From Kribbella jiaozuonensis (GTDB lineage Bacteria > Actinomycetota > Actinomycetes > Propionibacteriales > Kribbellaceae), in contig NZ_SZPZ01000006.1 of assembly GCF_005233875.1 (NCBI RefSeq), positions 248,001 through 312,000 on the forward strand: DNA of 64,000 nt, given 5' to 3'. Position numbers and translations under genes: made by a program. Below the pieces are notes generated by a model, which saw only the letters and a program-made list of their open reading frames with translations, was not told the origin of the DNA and ran no database searches. Below are positions 41,990 through 48,772 of the stretch, in pieces. Each line of letters starts with the position of its first letter. The first letter of the stretch is position 1.

Positions 41990-43249
41990 TCAGCGACCCA
42001 GGTTCAGGTCGAGGCTGCCGTGCACGACCTGCTGGTTCTGTTGGGCGACCCGGTCCAGGTAGCTGCGGGACTTGGTCACCTCGGTCTCCAGCGTGCCGAT
42101 GGTGGCAGCCATGTTGTCGAGGGCCTCGACCTTGAACGTGTCGATCGCGTCCATGGTCGCGTAGATGTTCGCGAACGCCGCCTGCAGTTGCGGCAGCCCG
42201 ATCGTCGCCGACGCGGCCTGCTGCTGGATCGCCACCGAGTTGTCCCGCAGCATCTGCGAGGTGCGCTCGATCATGCCGCTGGTGGTCGTGTTCAGCGCGG
42301 TGATCTGGTCCAGCACGAGCTTCTGGTTGCCCAGGGCCTGCGCGACGATGACCGCCGTACGCAGCGCCGAGACCGTGGTGGTCGACGCGCGGTCGACGCC
42401 CTTGATCAGCTCGATGTTGTTCTTGATCACGATGTCGATGGCCAGGTAGTTCTGGATCGACACGGCCAGCTGGGTCAGGATGTCCTGGTGCTTCTGCCGG
42501 ACGTAGAACAGCACGTCCTCGCGGAACGCCTTCGCCTTGTCCGGGTTCGTCGCCTCGAGTTCCGCGATCGCCGCGGACAGGCGCGCGTCGAGGCGCTCGG
42601 CGACGTACACGTACTGGTTCAGCCGGGTCATCGCGTCCCAGAGGTTCTGCTTCTCCAGGTTCAGCGCGGCGTTGTCCTTGCCGAGCTCGTCCTGGCCGTT
42701 GCGCAGGCTGTGCAGGATGCCCTCGAGGTGGGTCTGCGCGCTCTGGTACTTGCGGAAGTAGTCCTCGATCTTGTCGCCGAACGGGATCATCCCGAGCAGC
42801 TTCTTCGGCCCGGTCGCTTCCTTCGGGTCCAGGTCCTCGACGGTACGACGCAGTTCGAGCAGCGTCTTGCCGACGGTCGAACCCTCCGACAGGCCACCGC
42901 TCTGCAGCGCCTTGACCGGCTGCTGGAGCAACCGGTTCGAGCTCTCGGCGGCGGCGCGGATGTCGACGTCGCCCATGCTGCGGACGTCGCTCGCCTTCGC
43001 CGCGAACTCCGGCGACCGCGGCTCGGCCGCCATCAGCGAGGTCAGGAACGTGTCGACCTTCGCGTCGAGCCCCGGCTGCGCGGCCGGGTCGACCGCGGGC
43101 GCCATGCTCGGCGCGGCCGTCTCGGCAACAGGCTGTGACGGCGGTGGCGCGGTCAGTATCAGCCCCGGCGCGGTGGCCGTCGGCGGCTGGAGCGGTGCAG
43201 CAGCCGGCTGTGCCGCCGCCGCACCTGCGGTGTTATCTGCTTCGGTCAT
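41990..43249 (-). CDS. telA: TelA-family protein (toxic anion resistance family)
   Basis: This 419-residue TelA-family protein has a Pro/Ala-rich disordered N-terminus of about 60 residues and a long helical body: NLWDAMTRLNQYVYVAERLD, YVRQKHQDILTQLAVSIQNYLAIDIVIKNN and GLPQLQAAFANIYATMDAID. Despite its name the biochemical role is unknown; the family is associated with envelope-stress and phage/toxin tolerance. It is the first gene of the ten-gene minus-strand operon. GGAGGGG lies before its ATG. Confidence 0.93.
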   Translation of the reverse strand: MTEADNTAGAAAAQPAAAPLQPPTATAPGLILTAPPPSQPVAETAAPSMAPAVDPAAQPGLDAKVDTFLTSLMAAEPRSPEFAAKASDVRSMGDVDIRAAAESSNRLLQQPVKALQSGGLSEGSTVGKTLLELRRTVEDLDPKEATGPKKLLGMIPFGDKIEDYFRKYQSAQTHLEGILHSLRNGQDELGKDNAALNLEKQNLWDAMTRLNQYVYVAERLDARLSAAIAELEATNPDKAKAFREDVLFYVRQKHQDILTQLAVSIQNYLAIDIVIKNNIELIKGVDRASTTTVSALRTAVIVAQALGNQKLVLDQITALNTTTSGMIERTSQMLRDNSVAIQQQAASATIGLPQLQAAFANIYATMDAIDTFKVEALDNMAATIGTLETEVTKSRSYLDRVAQQNQQVVHGSLDLNLGR

Positions 43250-43310
43250 CGTCGTTCCCCTCCGGTGGCCTCTGCGAGGCGTCCCCGCGCCCGCGCCCTG
43301 TCACCTCCGT

Positions 43311-43336
43311 GACGCGCACACAATCTAGTCGGTTCC
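43311..43336 (-). promoter_or_regulatory. possible ECF-type promoter of the telA operon
   Basis: On the minus strand GGAAC (43336-43332), a 17-bp spacer and CGTC (43314-43311) match the common ECF sigma pattern. They lie 62 bp before the telA ATG. A TAGATT lies inside the spacer, so a sigma-70 promoter is not excluded, although no good -35 box accompanies it. Confidence 0.35.
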
Positions 43337-43370
43337 AGGTCCCTGTGGTGGGCCTGTTGCCTACTCGTTG

Positions 43371-43826
43371 TTAGCTGCGGCGGTAACTAACGAAGCAGTA
43401 GCCGTCGCGGGGGTCACGGGTGGTTTCTGTCCAGTCTGCCCGGCTGATCTCCGGGAACGTAACGTCGCCGTCGGGAGACTGGTCGACCTCGGTGAGTTCG
43501 AGGGCGTGCGCGTGGGGGAGGGCCTGGCGGTAGATCTCGCCGCCGCCGGCGACGTACAGCGTGCCGTCGTACTGCAGGGCCTCGTCGAGCGAGTGGGCCA
43601 CGGCGACGCCGTCGGCGGACCAGTCGGGTTGGCGGGTGACGACGACGGTACGGCGGCCCGGGAGCGGGCGGCCGATCGAGTCGTAGGTCTTGCGGCCCAT
43701 GACGAGCGTGTGGCCGAGGGTGAGCTGCTTGAACCGTTGCAGGTCCTCACGGATCCGGAAGGGCAGGTCGTTGTCCCGCCCGATCACACCGTTGCGGCCG
43801 ACCGCGGCGATGAGGATGACGCTCAT
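43371..43826 (-). CDS. folA: dihydrofolate reductase
   Basis: FolA reduces dihydrofolate to tetrahydrofolate with NADPH and is the trimethoprim target. The 151-residue enzyme has IAAVGRNGVIGRDNDLPF, the catalytic acidic residue in FRIREDLQRFK, the NADPH motif VMGRKTYDSIG and VAGGGEIYRQAL. ATG 43826 overlaps the thyA stop (ATGA), the classical thyA-folA pairing that regenerates the folate used by ThyA. Confidence 0.96.
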   Translation of the reverse strand: MSVILIAAVGRNGVIGRDNDLPFRIREDLQRFKQLTLGHTLVMGRKTYDSIGRPLPGRRTVVVTRQPDWSADGVAVAHSLDEALQYDGTLYVAGGGEIYRQALPHAHALELTEVDQSPDGDVTFPEISRADWTETTRDPRDGYCFVSYRRS

Positions 43827-44614
43827 ACGGCGATGGGCGCCTTGATGCCTGGGTGCGGGTCGTAACCGACCAGCTCGACGTCGGCGATCTCGTACCCGTC
43901 GATCGAGTCGCGCTTGTTCAGCTGCAGTGTCGGCAGCGGCCGCGGCTCGCGGGTGAGCTGCAGGCGGGCCTGGTCGAGGTGGTTCAGGTACAGGTGCGCG
44001 TCGCCGAGCGTGTGGACGAAGTCGCCGACCTCGAGTCCGGTCTGCTGCGCGACCATGTGCGTGAGCAGTGCGTACGACGCGATGTTGAACGGCACGCCGA
44101 GGAAGATGTCGGCGGACCGCTGGTACAGCTGGCAGGACAGCCGGCCGTCCGCGACGTAGAACTGGAACATGGTGTGACACGGCGGCAACGCCATGTCGTC
44201 CACGTCGGCCACGTTCCACGCGCTGACGATGTGGCGCCGCGAGTCCGGGTTGTTCTTGATCGACTCGATCAGCTTCGCGATCTGGTCGACGTGCCGCCCG
44301 TCCGGCGTCGGCCAGGAGCGCCACTGATAGCCGTAGACCGGGCCGAGTTCGCCGTCCGCGTCGGCCCACTCGTCCCAGATCGAGATGTTGTTCTCGTGCA
44401 GCCACTTGATGTTCGTGGAGCCGCTGAGGAACCAGATCAGTTCCCCGATCACCGAGCGCAGATGCAGCTTCTTCGTCGTCACTGCCGGGAAACCCTGGCT
44501 GAGGTCGTACCGCGACTGGTACCCGAACACACTCAACGTGCCCGTCCCGGTCCGGTCGCCCTTCTCCGCCCCGTTGTCCAACACATGCCGAAGAAGATCC
44601 AGGTACTGCTGCAT
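43823..44614 (-). CDS. thyA: thymidylate synthase
   Basis: ThyA methylates dUMP to dTMP using methylene-tetrahydrofolate. The 263-residue protein has DRTGTGTLSVFGYQ with the phosphate-binding Arg, the active-site Cys in ALPPCHTMFQFYV, QRSADIFLGVPFNIASYA and DAHLYLNH. It is the first gene of the two-gene unit with folA. It is divergent from the PTH2 gene over only 33 bp. Confidence 0.97.
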   Translation of the reverse strand: MQQYLDLLRHVLDNGAEKGDRTGTGTLSVFGYQSRYDLSQGFPAVTTKKLHLRSVIGELIWFLSGSTNIKWLHENNISIWDEWADADGELGPVYGYQWRSWPTPDGRHVDQIAKLIESIKNNPDSRRHIVSAWNVADVDDMALPPCHTMFQFYVADGRLSCQLYQRSADIFLGVPFNIASYALLTHMVAQQTGLEVGDFVHTLGDAHLYLNHLDQARLQLTREPRPLPTLQLNKRDSIDGYEIADVELVGYDPHPGIKAPIAV

Positions 44615-44647
44615 GGAGCCAACCTACAGCCCTGGCAGACTCGCGGC

Positions 44648-45325
44648 GTGGAACAAGTGCTGACTCTCGTGGTGCGAGTCGAGAAGAATGCGCGGCCCGC
44701 GCAGACCGATGCGCTGGAGACGGCGGCTCGTGCGGTGCTGGCGATCCTGGCGGACGAGCGGTCGTACGGCGAGGGCGAGTGGGCGTCGGCGATGGGCACC
44801 TGGCAGGACGACCGGATCCGCAAGATCGTCAAGCGGTCCCGCGGCGCGGAGTGGCGGCGGGCGACGGGCGTGCCGGGGATCACTGTGCTGGGAAGTGGAG
44901 CGGGTGCGGAGGATCCGGCGAATGTCGCCGAGGTGCGGGTCTTCCCGCCGACGGCGGTGGACGCCGTACCGCCGGAGCTCGCCAACCTGCAGGTGAGCGG
45001 CACCGACTTCGAGGACTCAGCCGCTCTACCGCCGCTCGTGCCCGGCGTACCCGTCCTCTGGGTCAACCCGGCCTTGGAGATGTCGAGCGGCAAGGCGATG
45101 GCGCAATGCGGTCACGCCGCACAACTCGCCTGGTGGGACTTGTCCGACGAGGCCCGCAAGGAGTGGGAGGCGGCGGACTTCGCCCTGGCCGTCCGTACGG
45201 CGACCCCCGCGCAGTGGAAGCGCCTCCTACGAAGCGGCCTCCCCGTGGTCCAGGACGCCGGCTTCACCGAGGTCGAACCCGGCTCCCGCACCGTCATCGC
45301 GGACCACCCGCGACTCACCGGATGA
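44648..45325 (+). CDS. PTH2-family peptidyl-tRNA hydrolase
   Basis: The 225-residue protein ends in a PTH2 domain, which in archaea and eukaryotes recycles peptidyl-tRNA. MSSGKAMAQCGHAAQLAWW matches the family GKxAAQCxHA motif, and VVQDAGFTEVEPGSRTVIA matches its C-terminal strands. The N-terminal ~125 residues are an additional domain (EQVLTLVVRVEKNARP) common in actinobacterial homologues. GTG 44648 is used; longer readings run antisense through thyA. Its last 11 bases overlap the convergent reductase gene. Confidence 0.85.
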   Translation: MEQVLTLVVRVEKNARPAQTDALETAARAVLAILADERSYGEGEWASAMGTWQDDRIRKIVKRSRGAEWRRATGVPGITVLGSGAGAEDPANVAEVRVFPPTAVDAVPPELANLQVSGTDFEDSAALPPLVPGVPVLWVNPALEMSSGKAMAQCGHAAQLAWWDLSDEARKEWEAADFALAVRTATPAQWKRLLRSGLPVVQDAGFTEVEPGSRTVIADHPRLTG

Positions 45326-45902
45326 CGCGGTAGTGGAGGTGGGTGACTCGGTCGCCTTCTACTACGCGGGGGTTGTCGAGGAGGATCTGCGGGCCGACGT
45401 AGTCGCCGAAGAACTTGCGGCCGGTGCCGAGGAGGGCCGGCACGAGGTTGTAGGCGATCTCGTCGACGAGGCCGGCGGCCAGTGCCTGGCCGGTGAGGTT
45501 GCCGCCGGTGACGCTGATGTCGTGGTCGCCGGCGTACTCGCGGGCCTGCGTGATCGCCTCCTCGATGCCGTTGACGAACGTGAACGGCGCGTCCGGGAAC
45601 GGCCAGTCGGTCGGCGGTTCGTGGGTGACGACGAAGACGTGTTCGCCGACGGCCGGTACGCCGTTCCAGCCGTTGGTGATGTCGAACAGCCGGCGTCCGA
45701 TCACACACGAGCGGACGTTCGGCCAGGTCGCGTTGATGTAGTCGGCGCTCGCCCGGCTGAGGTGGAACGGCCGTCCCGGGTCGGACCCGTAGACCTCGAC
45801 CGGCCCGTTGTTGTACCAGTCGAACAGCGGCCCGACCGCATCCTCGGTGTCCGCGACGAACCCGTCCAGCGAGACCGCCGCGGTCGCAATAACGTTGCCC
45901 AT
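45315..45902 (-). CDS. RibD C-terminal/DHFR-like reductase (copy 1)
   Basis: This 195-residue member of the RibD_C family starts NVIATAAVSLDGFVADTEDAVG, with CVIGRRLFDITNGWNG and ISVTGGNLTGQALAAGLVDEI forming the NADPH site. It is not the folate enzyme (that is folA). These proteins are common in actinobacteria with unknown substrates. ATG 45902 lies two bases before the end of the paralogous gene upstream, so both are in one transcript with SRPBCC and ArsR. Confidence 0.88.
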   Translation of the reverse strand: MGNVIATAAVSLDGFVADTEDAVGPLFDWYNNGPVEVYGSDPGRPFHLSRASADYINATWPNVRSCVIGRRLFDITNGWNGVPAVGEHVFVVTHEPPTDWPFPDAPFTFVNGIEEAITQAREYAGDHDISVTGGNLTGQALAAGLVDEIAYNLVPALLGTGRKFFGDYVGPQILLDNPRVVEGDRVTHLHYRVIR

Positions 45903-45904
45903 GG

Positions 45905-46504
45905 CTACTTCACCACCCGGTACGTGAGGTGCTGCGCCGACGGCGTCGAGACAGCCTCGCTCAGCTCCAGCGCGTAACCCGGCGCGGCACCGGCCGGGAA
46001 CAGCCGGGTCCCGTCGCCGAGTACGAGAGGCGCCAGGTGCAACCGCAGTACGTCGGCGAGCCCGGCCGCGAGCACCTGGTGGCAGATCTGCCCACCGCCC
46101 ATCACGACAACATCCTTGCTGCCAGCAACTTCCAGCCCTTGGGCGACTGCGTCCGAGGGGGTGGACACGAACCGGAACCGGTCGCCGAGGCGGGTCTTCT
46201 CCGGCGGCGTGTGGGTGACCACGAACACCGGCGGATTCACCTCGCCGGTCGGCTTGGCGCCGTACCCCATCTCCTCGCTCCACCCACCGGGGGCGTCGAT
46301 GATGTCGAACAGGTTCCGGCCCTGGATCACCGCACCGGTCGTCTCGAAGGAGGCGTCCAGTACGGCGCGGTCTGCGTCGGTGCCGTGGAAGACCCAGTCG
46401 TGCAGGGCCATGCCGCCGTCACCGAGCCCGTTCTTCAGCCCCACGTTGGGCCCGGTGACGTATCCGTCCAGTGAGACCGAGAGGTCCACAACGACCTGGC
46501 TCAT
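45905..46504 (-). CDS. RibD C-terminal/DHFR-like reductase (copy 2)
   Basis: The 199-residue protein is similar in layout to the next gene: VVVDLSVSLDGYVTGPN, AVIQGRNLFDIIDAPGGW, VVVMGGGQICHQVLAAGLADVLRLHLAP. It is a tandem paralogue from an old duplication, or two separately recruited family members. It lies three bases after the SRPBCC gene in the ArsR-led operon. The substrate is unknown. Confidence 0.88.
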   Translation of the reverse strand: MSQVVVDLSVSLDGYVTGPNVGLKNGLGDGGMALHDWVFHGTDADRAVLDASFETTGAVIQGRNLFDIIDAPGGWSEEMGYGAKPTGEVNPPVFVVTHTPPEKTRLGDRFRFVSTPSDAVAQGLEVAGSKDVVVMGGGQICHQVLAAGLADVLRLHLAPLVLGDGTRLFPAGAAPGYALELSEAVSTPSAQHLTYRVVK

Positions 46505-46507
46505 CAG

Positions 46508-46978
46508 TCAGCTCTCCTTCGCGAGCAGTTCGGCGAGGCGGTCCATCGAGTCGTTGATGCCGCTCTCCATGCCGTACTCGATCGACTGGTCGCGGGCGTC
46601 GACCGACGGGAACACCGACTGCTGGTGCAGCCGTACGCCGCTGTCGGTCGGCTCGAGCGTCATCTTCTCGATGCAGACCTGGCCCGGCGCGCCTTCCCAC
46701 TCGAAGGTCTGGATGATCAGCTTGTCCTGCTCGACGGAGTGGAAGACGCCGCGGAATGCGTACTCACCCGAGTCGTCGCGGTGGATGTAGCGGTAGGTGC
46801 CGCCGGGGCGTACGTCGTACTCCTCGATGGTCGCGTCCAGGTCGCGCGGGCCGAGCCAGTCCGCCACCAGGTCGCGGTCGGTCATGATCCTGAACAGCTG
46901 GGCCGGCGTGGCGGCGAACTCCCGGGTGACCTCGACGAACGGGGTGCCGGCCGGGGTGTTGATGACAGTGCCAGTCAT
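46508..46978 (-). CDS. SRPBCC (AHSA1-like) protein
   Basis: This 156-residue START/Bet v1-like ligand-binding protein begins at FVEVTREFAATPAQLFRIMTDRDLVADWLGP and continues with GGTYRYIHRDDSGEYAFRG and GMESGINDSMDRLAELLA. It is nearly always paired with an ArsR gene in this order. ATG 46978 overlaps the ArsR stop (ATGA). The function of such pairs is not established. Confidence 0.92.
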   Translation of the reverse strand: MTGTVINTPAGTPFVEVTREFAATPAQLFRIMTDRDLVADWLGPRDLDATIEEYDVRPGGTYRYIHRDDSGEYAFRGVFHSVEQDKLIIQTFEWEGAPGQVCIEKMTLEPTDSGVRLHQQSVFPSVDARDQSIEYGMESGINDSMDRLAELLAKES

Positions 46979-47304
46979 GCTTCCTGCTCCTTCAATAGTG
47001 CTTCCATCCGGCGGAAGCGGCGTTCGGTCTCGAGCCGGTAGTTGTCGATCCAGCTCGTCAGTGCTTCGAGGGCGGCCGGCACCAGGTGGCACGGGCGGCG
47101 CTGGCCGTCCCGCGTCCTGGTGATCAGCCCGGCGGCCTCGAGCACCTGGATGTGCCGCGACACCGCCTGCTTGGTGATCGGGAACGGTTCGGCCAGCTCG
47201 TTCACTGTGGCCGGTCCGCGCGACAGCCGCGCGATCATCGCCCGCCGGACCGGGTCGGCGAGTGCCGCGAACGACCGGTCGAGCTGATCGTCATCAACTG
47301 TCAT
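46975..47304 (-). CDS. ArsR-family repressor
   Basis: This 109-residue winged-helix protein carries LADPVRRAMIARLSRGPATVNELAEPFPITKQAVSRHIQVLEAAGLITR, an ArsR/SmtB DNA-binding domain without metal-site cysteines. ATG 47304 is preferred; a TTG at 47313 has AAAGGAA close upstream. It leads the operon with SRPBCC and two reductase-like genes and probably autoregulates through the TTKATCAACC repeats in front of it. Confidence 0.92.
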   Translation of the reverse strand: MTVDDDQLDRSFAALADPVRRAMIARLSRGPATVNELAEPFPITKQAVSRHIQVLEAAGLITRTRDGQRRPCHLVPAALEALTSWIDNYRLETERRFRRMEALLKEQEA

Positions 47305-47305
47305 G

Positions 47306-47331
47306 TTTATCAACCATTCCTTTGATCAACC
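47306..47331. promoter_or_regulatory. direct repeats before arsR-type gene
   Basis: TTTATCAACC (47306-47315) and TTGATCAACC (47322-47331) are near-identical and 16 bp apart, directly upstream of the ArsR start. They are candidate binding sites for that repressor. Confidence 0.4.
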
Positions 47332-47390
47332 GATGTGTTGACTATAGGAACGCTGTGCGGGGCTGGTCAAGGGGGAGTCTTAGCAACCTT

Positions 47391-47421
47391 GGTTGACAGT
47401 TCCGCGTTGTCAACCTAAGTT
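47391..47421 (+). promoter_or_regulatory. leaderless promoter covered by a palindromic operator
   Basis: GGTTGACA (47391-47398), nine bases, and TGTCAACC (47408-47415) form a perfect inverted repeat. The -35 box TTGACA (47393-47398) is inside the left arm. After exactly 17 bp comes TAAGTT (47416-47421), and the ATG follows six bases later at 47428. A repressor bound here would block RNA polymerase, and the mRNA should be leaderless. Confidence 0.82.
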
Positions 47422-47427
47422 GCTTAC

Positions 47428-47652
47428 ATGACCGAGTTGGTGGATCCCGAGGACCCTGCGGCCGGGCTGGCTGCGGTGGTGGCGTTGCGTCGGCTGGCCG
47501 ACCGGCTGGAGGACAGCCAGGTGGAGCGCGCGATGCGGTCCGGCTGGAGCTGGGCCGAGGTGGCCGAGGTGCTGGGGGTCACCCGGCAGGCGGTGCACAA
47601 GAAACATGCCCGGCGGCTGCTCGCCGCCGGCGTTGCCCTGAGGAGGCGCTGA
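47428..47652 (+). CDS. small HTH protein paired with ClpN-domain protein
   Basis: This 74-residue protein has a helix-turn-helix in its C-terminal half (GWSWAEVAEVLGVTRQAVHKKHARRL). Genes of this type regularly precede a Clp N-terminal-domain gene in actinobacteria. It starts at an ATG six bases after a -10 box and has no Shine-Dalgarno sequence. It is the obvious candidate to bind the inverted repeat at 47391-47415. Its stop overlaps the next ATG (TGATG). Confidence 0.88.
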   Translation: MTELVDPEDPAAGLAAVVALRRLADRLEDSQVERAMRSGWSWAEVAEVLGVTRQAVHKKHARRLLAAGVALRRR

Positions 47653-48134
47653 TGTCGACCGATGTTCGCTCGATCCTGGTGCGGTCGGCCCGCGCCGAGG
47701 CCCGCCGCGACGGCTCCCGGACGATCGAGGCCGAGCACGTGCTGCTCGCGCTCGCCGGGCAGCACGACACCGCGGCCGCGCAGTTGCTGGCCGAGGTCGG
47801 GTTGACCGAGGATGCGATCCGGACCGCCCTGAACCGCGAATGGGAGCAGAGCCTGGCCGTCGCCGGGATCGCGGTCCGGATGGGACTGTTGCCAGAAGCA
47901 ACACCGGAACGGGGTCGCGACCCGCACATCGGCGAGTCGACCAAACTCCTGCTGCACCGCGCGATGGACGCCGCACCGAAACTGGGCGGCGGTCGGATCG
48001 GCCCGATGCGCATCCTGGTCGGCCTCCTCGCCACCGAGCGCGGCCGGGTCGCCCGAGCCCTCGAAGCTGCCGGCGTAGACCTTATTGCCCTCCGCGCTCG
48101 GGCAACCGAAGCGCTAGCGGCAGGAACGCGCTGA
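47652..48134 (+). CDS. Clp N-terminal-domain protein
   Basis: This 160-residue protein is made of the double Clp N repeat that ClpA/ClpC use to bind adaptors and substrates: ARAEARRDGSRTIEAEHVLLALAGQHDTAAAQLL and LHRAMDAAPKLGGGRIGPMRILVGLLATERGRVARAL. No AAA domain is attached. It may act as an adaptor for ClpC or bind damaged proteins directly. It is coupled by overlaps to the HTH gene before and the DUF998 gene after. Confidence 0.9.
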   Translation: MSTDVRSILVRSARAEARRDGSRTIEAEHVLLALAGQHDTAAAQLLAEVGLTEDAIRTALNREWEQSLAVAGIAVRMGLLPEATPERGRDPHIGESTKLLLHRAMDAAPKLGGGRIGPMRILVGLLATERGRVARALEAAGVDLIALRARATEALAAGTR

Positions 48135-48772
48135 TGTCTGCGCCGATGGTCGTCGACCGCCGAAGCCTGACTGATCGGCTGCTGGCCTGCGGTCTGGTGG
48201 CCGGCCCGCTCTTCGTGGTCGTGTTCCTGCTCGAGGGCGTGTTCAAGGGCGCTGGGTACGACGTACTTCGGCATCCGGTCAGCTCGCTGGCACTCGGCGC
48301 CGGCGGCTGGGTCCAGGTCGTGAACTTCCTCGTCGCCGGGGTGTTGACGATGGTGTTCTCTGTTGGTGTCTGGCGGTCCGGGTATCGCGTGGGGGCCGTG
48401 CTGATCGGTGTGTGGGGCCTAGGGCTGCTCGGCGCGGGCTTGTTCACGACGGATCCGGTGAGCGGCTTTCCGCTCGGTACGCCGGCGACGTCGGACTACA
48501 CCACCTCCGGCGCACTGCATGACGGCTTCTCGTTGCCGGCCTTCTTGGCGCTGTTCGTTGCGCAGCTCGTGCTGTGTCGCGGCAACGGCCGGAAGTGGTT
48601 GGCGTATTCGTTGCTCAGCGCAACGGTGTATCTGATCTGCTTCTTTCTTGCCAGTGCCGGCTTCAACCAGACGGCCGGGTTGGTTGCGGTGGGCGGGTTG
48701 TTCCAGCGGCTCGCGGTCGTGATCGGCTGGGGATTCACGGTCGCGCTCGCGGTGCGGTTGCGGCGTACCTAG
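48134..48772 (+). CDS. DUF998 membrane protein
   Basis: This 212-residue protein has about six membrane helices and the DUF998 layout (LLACGLVAGPLFVVVFLLEG, HPVSSLALGAGGWVQVVNFLVAG, SGALHDGFSLPAFLALFVAQLVL). Function unknown. ATG 48134 overlaps the ClpN stop, making it the third gene of the operon. A longer frame from 47840 lies inside the ClpN gene and is rejected. Its TAG stop lies in the palindrome CTAG shared with the stop of the convergent multicopper oxidase gene. Confidence 0.88.
   Translation: MSAPMVVDRRSLTDRLLACGLVAGPLFVVVFLLEGVFKGAGYDVLRHPVSSLALGAGGWVQVVNFLVAGVLTMVFSVGVWRSGYRVGAVLIGVWGLGLLGAGLFTTDPVSGFPLGTPATSDYTTSGALHDGFSLPAFLALFVAQLVLCRGNGRKWLAYSLLSATVYLICFFLASAGFNQTAGLVAVGGLFQRLAVVIGWGFTVALAVRLRRT

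Noticed and set aside
47391..47415. HspR/HAIR element before the ClpN operon
   Set aside because: HAIR is CTTGAGT-N7-ACTCAAG; this repeat is GGTTGACA-N9-TGTCAACC and does not match.
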